A stretch of 25,982 bases of DNA, taken from positions 1 to 25,982 of the forward strand of contig NZ_JANMET010000373.1 in assembly GCF_031377265.1 (NCBI RefSeq), read 5' to 3'. Shown in pieces: positions 24,938-25,982 of the stretch. How positions within the stretch are numbered: position 1 is the first letter of the stretch; every line of letters begins with the position of its first letter. The position numbers and the translations under genes were made by a program. This stretch comes from JAUYQR01 sp031377265. Lineage in GTDB: Bacteria; Pseudomonadota; Alphaproteobacteria; Rhodobacterales; Rhodobacteraceae. The notes below the pieces were generated by a model. The model did not search any database. It saw only the letters and a list, made by a program, of their open reading frames with translations, and was not told the DNA's origin.

Positions 24938-25927
24938 TCACTTCATTGCTGCTTCTGCATAGGACGTGGTGACAAAGGCCGAATAATCATCCAGCGAGGT
25001 GTCGATCCGGCCAGCGGTTTTCAGGAAATCCGCGGTGCCTTTCATGGTCATTGCCGCGCCGCCAAGCCATGTATCAGACACCTGGGTTGCCAATGGCAGG
25101 AAGGTGAATCCGACAAGGATTTCCGGAACCTGCACAGGGTCAGCGCCCGTTGCCGTTGCGATAGCGACAACTTCTGGGCTGTCGGCGGTCCAGGCGGCCG
25201 GGTTGGCGAGGTACGAGGCATTGACCCGCTCAACTTCTTTCAGGAAGGCCGCGACTTCGGTTGCATGTGCCTCGCCGAAGGCTTTGTCGACGACCCAGCC
25301 GTCAAACGTCGGGAAGCCCCATTCGGCAGTTTTGTCGGCGCCGATGATCAGTTTGCCGGTCTTCAGGATTTCCGACTGCACCGGTTGCCAGATCCAGGTT
25401 GCATCGATCGCACCCTGATCCCAGCCAGCTGCTATTTCGTCGGGCTTCATGCTCATGATCGTCACGTCAGCTTCGGCGATGCCCTCGTGCTGCAGCGCAC
25501 CCATCAGCGAGAAATGTGCGGTGGAGCCGACCGGAACGCCGATCCGCTTGCCCTTGAGGTCGGCAACGGTTTCGATTCCTGACCCGTTATGGGCAATCAG
25601 CGATTCCGCCGAGCCGATCACGTCCGAATAGGCGATCAGTTGCAGCTCAACACCCTGACTTGCAGCAATCGACAACGGCGAAGAGCCAAGTTCGGCCAAC
25701 ACGACGTCGCCCGAAGCCATCGCTGCGATGACGTCGGTGCCCGAGTCGAACTTGCGCCATTCGACTTCCCAGCCGGTGGCTTTTTGAACGGCGTCAGAAC
25801 TGACCAGCAGCTGCATCGGCGTCGGGTTGCCGAAATGGCCAATGATGATCGTTTCGGCCGAGGCCGTCGCGGAGAGGAGGGCCGAGGCGACAAGCCCGAG
25901 GGCGATGCTTTTGAGATTGTATTTCAT
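24938..25927 (-). CDS. tauA: TauA-like ABC transporter substrate-binding protein
   Basis: This 329-residue protein has an N-terminal signal peptide (charged start MKYNLK, hydrophobic core, cleavage after SATASA near residue 24) and then the TauA/SsuA fold. WRKFDSGTDVIAAMASGDV, ELGSSPLSIAASQGV, LKGKRIGVPVGSTAHFSLMGAL and WGFPTFDGWVV match blocks in E. coli TauA. The stop is in the AAMK tail at 24938. The ATG at 25927 has AAGGAG upstream. It captures the sulfonate in the periplasm. Similarity to TauA is clear, but the HpsN neighbour suggests dihydroxypropanesulfonate or another C3 sulfonate rather than taurine; inference only. Confidence 0.9.
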   Translation of the reverse strand: MKYNLKSIALGLVASALLSATASAETIIIGHFGNPTPMQLLVSSDAVQKATGWEVEWRKFDSGTDVIAAMASGDVVLAELGSSPLSIAASQGVELQLIAYSDVIGSAESLIAHNGSGIETVADLKGKRIGVPVGSTAHFSLMGALQHEGIAEADVTIMSMKPDEIAAGWDQGAIDATWIWQPVQSEILKTGKLIIGADKTAEWGFPTFDGWVVDKAFGEAHATEVAAFLKEVERVNASYLANPAAWTADSPEVVAIATATGADPVQVPEILVGFTFLPLATQVSDTWLGGAAMTMKGTADFLKTAGRIDTSLDDYSAFVTTSYAEAAMK

Positions 25928-25982
25928 GGTCTTGCTTTGCTCCTTGTTGCAATATTGTTTTCCGGCATTCAGTTTGCCGTCT
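25928..25982 (-). promoter_or_regulatory. Upstream region of the sulfonate operon (truncated)
   Basis: Only 55 bases upstream of the TauA-like start are in the window. They contain the ribosome site AAGGAG and an AT-rich perfect palindrome CAATATTG (25950-25957). No complete promoter can be called; the regulatory region continues beyond the window. Confidence 0.35.

Noticed and set aside
1..25982. CRISPR arrays, tRNA or rRNA genes
   Set aside because: No regularly spaced direct repeats and no cloverleaf or rRNA-like segments were noticed on reading; a dedicated search was not possible.

Overview
The window looks like a chromosomal segment of a high-GC alphaproteobacterium, most likely a Rhodobacteraceae/Roseobacter-type organism. 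This rests on GC-rich codon use, tightly overlapping ATGA junctions, the IS481/IS6/IS110 remnants, and the pairing of a TauABC-like importer with an HpsN-like dehydrogenase. No RNA gene or CRISPR array was seen, and the taxonomic call is inference.

Layout. (1) 1-1972 (+): the end of a 5-oxoprolinase operon (pxpA 3' part, pxpB, pxpC). (2) 1973-3514: a graveyard of decayed mobile DNA. Two pieces of an IS481-type transposase lie in opposite orientations, each fused at the same protein position to a copy of the same short repeat, and they flank a broken parDE toxin-antitoxin pair. (3) 3515-17435: a catabolic block. A minus-strand operon (10722 down to 3958) encodes a CrtI-like FAD oxidoreductase and a full peptide-type ABC importer with a Tat-type binding protein. 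A divergent plus-strand operon (10865-17435) encodes a cyclase-family hydrolase, a second CrtI-like FAD oxidoreductase, a MarR regulator and both subunits of an indolepyruvate-type 2-oxoacid:ferredoxin oxidoreductase. A hotdog acyl-CoA thioesterase (3515-3973) converges on the end of the importer operon. The 142-bp divergent region carries nested palindromes that are good MarR operator candidates. (4) 17436-20031: decayed IS6 and IS110 transposases. (5) 20032-25927 (-): a sulfonate-type operon with a TauA-like binding protein, TauB, TauC, an HpsN-like sulfopropanediol/histidinol dehydrogenase, a YeiH-type exporter and an alpha/beta hydrolase. The last two each carry a single-base frameshift.

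How they may work together. In block 3 I infer import of an amino-acid- or amide-like compound, FAD-dependent dehydrogenation, hydrolysis of an amide or ring, oxidative decarboxylation of a 2-oxoacid to an acyl-CoA by IorAB, and optional release of the acid by the thioesterase, under MarR control. The substrate is unknown, and this is the best candidate here for an undescribed pathway. In block 5 I infer uptake of a C3 sulfonate (for example 2,3-dihydroxypropane-1-sulfonate) by TauABC, oxidation by HpsN, and export of released sulfite or sulfate by the YeiH homologue if that gene still works.
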